55,724 nucleotides of DNA from Methylobacterium symbioticum (GTDB lineage Bacteria; Pseudomonadota; Alphaproteobacteria; Rhizobiales; Beijerinckiaceae), in the NCBI RefSeq assembly GCF_902141845.1, contig NZ_CABFPH010000030.1, positions 1 to 55,724 of the forward strand, given 5' to 3'. Position numbers and translations under genes: made by a program. A model generated the notes under the pieces. It saw nothing but the letters and a program-made list of their open reading frames with translations, was not told the DNA's origin and did no database searches. Positions 53,283 to 55,724 of this stretch are shown piece after piece; within the stretch, counting starts at the first letter, position 1; the number at the start of each line of letters is the position of its first letter.

Positions 53283-54740
53283 TCAAGGGGCGGCCGCACG
53301 GGCCGAATCGCGCTGCGTTGCGGCATCCGCGTAGCGGGCTTTCAGCGCCTCGACAATCCGGCCCATGCGGATGCTGTTCGAGCCCTTCACCATCACGGCG
53401 TCGCCGGCGCGCAGCAGCTTGGCCAGCGGCTCGATCAGGTCCGCGGATTCGGCCGCGGCGATGCCGCGCCGGCTCACCGGGAGCGCCTCGAAGAGATGGC
53501 GCATCCGCGCCCCCGCGGTGAAGACGAGATCGATGCCGTTGGTCTCGACCGCCTCGGCGAGGCCGCGATGCTGGTCCTCGCTGGTGGGCCCGAGTTCGAG
53601 CATGTCGCCCAGCACCGCGATGCGGCGCCCGCGCGCGCCGGTCTCGATTCCGGCGAGCGTGGCGAGGCTCGCCCGCATCGAGGCCGGGTTGGCGTTGTAG
53701 CTCTCGTCCACGAGGAAGGCCTCGCCTGCCTCGAAGCGCAAGGCCGTGCGCTCGCCGCGGCCGGCCGGCGGGCGAAGCGCGGCGAGCGACAGGGCGGCGC
53801 GGGCGAGGTCGGCCCCGAGTGCGTGGATCACCGCCATCACGCCGAGCGAGTTCATCGCCGTGTGCCGGCCAGCGGTGCCGAGCTGGTAGGTGACGGGCTG
53901 GCCCATCACCACCGCATCGACCACCGAGAGGTCCGGGCGCAGCACGATCCGGAGCGCGCGGACATCGGCCTCCGCATGCTCGCCGAAGGTGATGACGCGG
54001 CCCGCCTGCGAGGCCTGGGCATGGGCCAGCAGCCGGGGGAAGTTCGGGTTGTCGCGGTTGATCACGGCGACGCCGCCGGGCCTCAGCCCGGAGAAGATCT
54101 CGCCCTTCGCGTCGGCGATCGCCGAGAGCGAGGGGAAATGCTCGATATGCACCGGCTCGACCGTGGTGATCAGCGCCACGTCGGGCCTGACCTGGGCCGC
54201 GAGCGGCAGGATCTCGTGCGCGTGGTTCATGCCGATCTCGAACACGCCGAAGCGCGTCGCCGCGGGCATGCGCGCGAGAGTCAGGGGCACGCCCCAGTGG
54301 TTGTTGTAGGAGGCGACGGAGGCGTGGGTCTCGCCTTGCGCGCCCAGCACGTGGCGCAGGGCCTCCTTGGTGCCGGTCTTGCCGACGGAGCCGGTGACCG
54401 CGACGATGGCGGCCTGCGTCCGGTCCCGCGCCGCCTGGCCGATCGCCCGCATGGCGTCGAGCACCGGATCGGCCCCCTCGCCCGGGACGGCGAGGACCGG
54501 TCCCGTGCCGGCGAAGGTCTCGGCCCGGTCCTGCGCGACCACGGCCGCGCCGGCTCCGCGGCCGAGGGCGTCGGCAACGAAATCGTGGCCGTCGCGGGCC
54601 TCGCCCCGGATCGCGAAGAACAGGTCGCCCGGCTGCAGGGTGCGGGTGTCGATGGAGGCGCCGGAGATCGCGTGCGGCGCGCCGACGAGCCGCCCACCGG
54701 TGGCGGCCTCCAGGGCTTGCGGGGTCCAGAGATCCATCAT
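53283..54740 (-). CDS. murF: UDP-MurNAc-tripeptide-D-alanyl-D-alanine ligase
   Basis: 485 residues. ATP loop VTGSVGKTGTKEAL, ENHxxE-like FEIGMNHAHEI, VINRDNPNF, and VDESYNANPASMRASL toward the C-terminus are all MurF features. It adds D-Ala-D-Ala to the peptide stem. Two ATGs in tandem (54,740 and 54,737) start MMDLWTPQAL; the frame runs on to 54,818 without similarity. It lies between murE and mraY in the dcw order. Confidence 0.95.
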   Translation of the reverse strand: MMDLWTPQALEAATGGRLVGAPHAISGASIDTRTLQPGDLFFAIRGEARDGHDFVADALGRGAGAAVVAQDRAETFAGTGPVLAVPGEGADPVLDAMRAIGQAARDRTQAAIVAVTGSVGKTGTKEALRHVLGAQGETHASVASYNNHWGVPLTLARMPAATRFGVFEIGMNHAHEILPLAAQVRPDVALITTVEPVHIEHFPSLSAIADAKGEIFSGLRPGGVAVINRDNPNFPRLLAHAQASQAGRVITFGEHAEADVRALRIVLRPDLSVVDAVVMGQPVTYQLGTAGRHTAMNSLGVMAVIHALGADLARAALSLAALRPPAGRGERTALRFEAGEAFLVDESYNANPASMRASLATLAGIETGARGRRIAVLGDMLELGPTSEDQHRGLAEAVETNGIDLVFTAGARMRHLFEALPVSRRGIAAAESADLIEPLAKLLRAGDAVMVKGSNSIRMGRIVEALKARYADAATQRDSARAAAP

Positions 54741-54998
54741 CGTCGTTCGATCCGTTTCCGCGCCGTCCCTCCCCCCACGGATCTCGGGCCTGCCCGAGAT
54801 CCGCTTGCCCGTGCTCAAGTCGGGCAGGCCCGGCTTGGGATGAGCGAGGGTGGCCCGCGAAGCGGGTCGGGAGAGGGGAGCCCGACGTCAGGTGGAGGGC
54901 GACGTCGATGACGAGCCCCGGCCTGCACCGTCGCACCCCTCTCCCGACCCCTGCTGACACAGGGGCCACCCTCCCCCGCAGAGGGGGAGGGAAAACCT
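54741..54998. other. Repeat-filled gap between murE and murF
   Basis: 258 bp where these genes usually touch or overlap. It contains the inverted element described at 54,846-54,973, a small hairpin near 54,777-54,803 (GGATCTCGGGC/GCCCGAGATCC) and a CCCTCCCCC/GGGGGAGGG hairpin close to the murE stop. No gene. Confidence 0.65.
54846..54973. repeat. RIME-like inverted element (GAGGGTGGCC...GGCCACCCTC)
   Basis: Left arm 54,846-54,878 and right arm 54,936-54,973 are inverted relatives: GAGGGTGGCC, GGGTCGGGAGAGGGG and CCCCTCTCCCGACCC, GGCCACCCTC. The left arm holds its own CCCGC-GAA-GCGGG hairpin. Such elements with the words 'CTCTCCCGACCC...CACCCTC' are common between genes of Rhizobiales. Confidence 0.7.
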
Positions 54999-55724
54999 CT
55001 AGTCCCTTTCCGCGATCGCGGCGCGCAGCACCGCGTGATCCGAGAACGGCAGGGTCCGATCGCCCACGATCTGGCCGGTTTCATGGCCCTTGCCCGCCAC
55101 CACCAGCACATCGCCGGGGCCGAGCCCGCGCACCGCGGCACGGATCGCCTCGGCGCGGTCGGCGATCTCGGTGGCGCCGGGCGCCGCGGCCAGGATCGCC
55201 GCGCGGATGGCGTCGGGCGCCTCGCTGCGCGGATTGTCGTCGGTGACGATGACCGTGTCGGCGAGCCGGGCGGCGATGGCGCCCATCAGCGGGCGCTTGC
55301 CGCGGTCGCGGTCGCCGCCGCAGCCGAACACGCAGACGAGGCGCCCGGCGGCGAAGGGGCGGAGCGCCGTGAGCACGCTCTCCAGCGCCTCCGGCTTGTG
55401 GGCGTAGTCCACCAGGCAGAGGCCGCCCCGGGCCTCGCCGATCCGCTCCATCCGGCCCGGCACGCCGGTCAGATGCTCGAGAGCCGCGAAGACCCCGTCC
55501 GGATCGGCGAGGCCGGCCGGCGTGGCGAGGACGAGGCCGGCGGCGACGAGGGCGTTTTCCACCTGGAAGGCGCCGACGAGCGGCAGCCGGACACGGTGCT
55601 GGCCGTAGGCGCCGTCGAGGTCGAGAGCTTGCGCGAAGCCCTCGGTCGCGGCGGCGGCGAGCCGGATCGCGCGGCCCGCCCGGCCGGTCGTCCGCACCGG
55701 CCGCCCGGCGGCCTGCGCCACGGC
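54999..55724 (-). CDS. murE: UDP-MurNAc-L-Ala-D-Glu:meso-diaminopimelate ligase (3' part, start outside window)
   Basis: About 241 codons of the C-terminal half are visible; the 5' part lies beyond 55,724. The central-domain end [52 protein letters not shown] and GKGHETGQ are clear MurE motifs. DNPR is the meso-diaminopimelate-selecting motif, so the wall should be the usual Gram-negative type. Stop TAG at 54,999-55,001. Confidence 0.95.
   Translation of the reverse strand, partial: AVAQAAGRPVRTTGRAGRAIRLAAAATEGFAQALDLDGAYGQHRVRLPLVGAFQVENALVAAGLVLATPAGLADPDGVFAALEHLTGVPGRMERIGEARGGLCLVDYAHKPEALESVLTALRPFAAGRLVCVFGCGGDRDRGKRPLMGAIAARLADTVIVTDDNPRSEAPDAIRAAILAAAPGATEIADRAEAIRAAVRGLGPGDVLVVAGKGHETGQIVGDRTLPFSDHAVLRAAIAERD

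Overview
The window is a gene-dense, very GC-rich stretch of alphaproteobacterial chromosome, most like the Hyphomicrobiales and in particular Methylobacteriaceae. Evidence seen here: third codon positions almost all G or C, a CpdR response regulator that resembles the Caulobacter/Rhizobiales protein along its whole length, a full-consensus CtrA box (TTAA-N7-TTAA), the aa3 oxidase gene order ctaC-ctaD-ctaB-coxF-ctaG-ctaE followed by DUF983, SURF1, thrC and an M16 peptidase, and many short palindromic intergenic repeats of the kind common in these genomes. The genus is an inference. No transposase, integrase, phage gene, CRISPR array or rRNA was seen.

Layout: 0-5 kb holds a Tat-exported FAH-family protein, a small GCG-motif secreted protein, a luciferase-family oxidoreductase, an aspartate aminotransferase, a glycine-zipper protein and a 58-residue membrane protein. 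5-13 kb holds an HDAC-like deacetylase, a ceramide-glucosyltransferase-like GT, a glutamine amidotransferase, tRNA-Leu(CAA), YqaA/DsbB, DUF1178, a nitrilase-grxC pair, cpdR and N-formylglutamate amidohydrolase. 12.6-18 kb holds galU, galE, a lytic transglycosylase and a DUF459 SGNH protein, which converge on gltD-gltB (glutamate synthase, to 23.7 kb). 24-26.5 kb holds a secreted PepSY-like protein and fdhD. 26.8-33.6 kb is the cytochrome aa3 oxidase and assembly cluster. 34.8-40.5 kb holds thrC, an M16 peptidase and a large membrane PAS-GGDEF-EAL protein with a degenerate EAL domain. 41.6-43.0 kb holds an uncharacterised two-gene unit behind the CtrA box. 43.1-50.5 kb holds a class III cyclase behind glycogen phosphorylase, a GH13 alpha-glucosidase and glycogen synthase. 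50.5 kb to the right edge is part of the dcw cell-wall cluster (murE-murF-mraY-murD, minus strand), with murE running off the window.

How the genes work together: the oxidase block supplies subunits I-III together with heme O synthase, the Cox11-type copper chaperone and SURF1. The glg block contains a breakdown enzyme and a synthase. galU/galE supply UDP-sugars, and gltBD assimilates ammonia. Most of the window is core metabolism and envelope biogenesis.

Most worth a second look: (1) the CtrA-boxed pair of a coiled-coil protein and a ferredoxin-reductase-like protein that has lost the recognisable cofactor motifs; (2) short repeat elements with TAGAGC/GCTCTA ends whose terminal TAG is the stop codon of the adjoining gene in three separate places; (3) a sharp change of codon usage from about 16.44 to 20.42 kb with both ends inside genes, as expected of homologous replacement by a less GC-rich allele; (4) a compact sRNA candidate below galU; (5) a probable tetR remnant with its operator above gltB. 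All calls were made by eye, without database searches.
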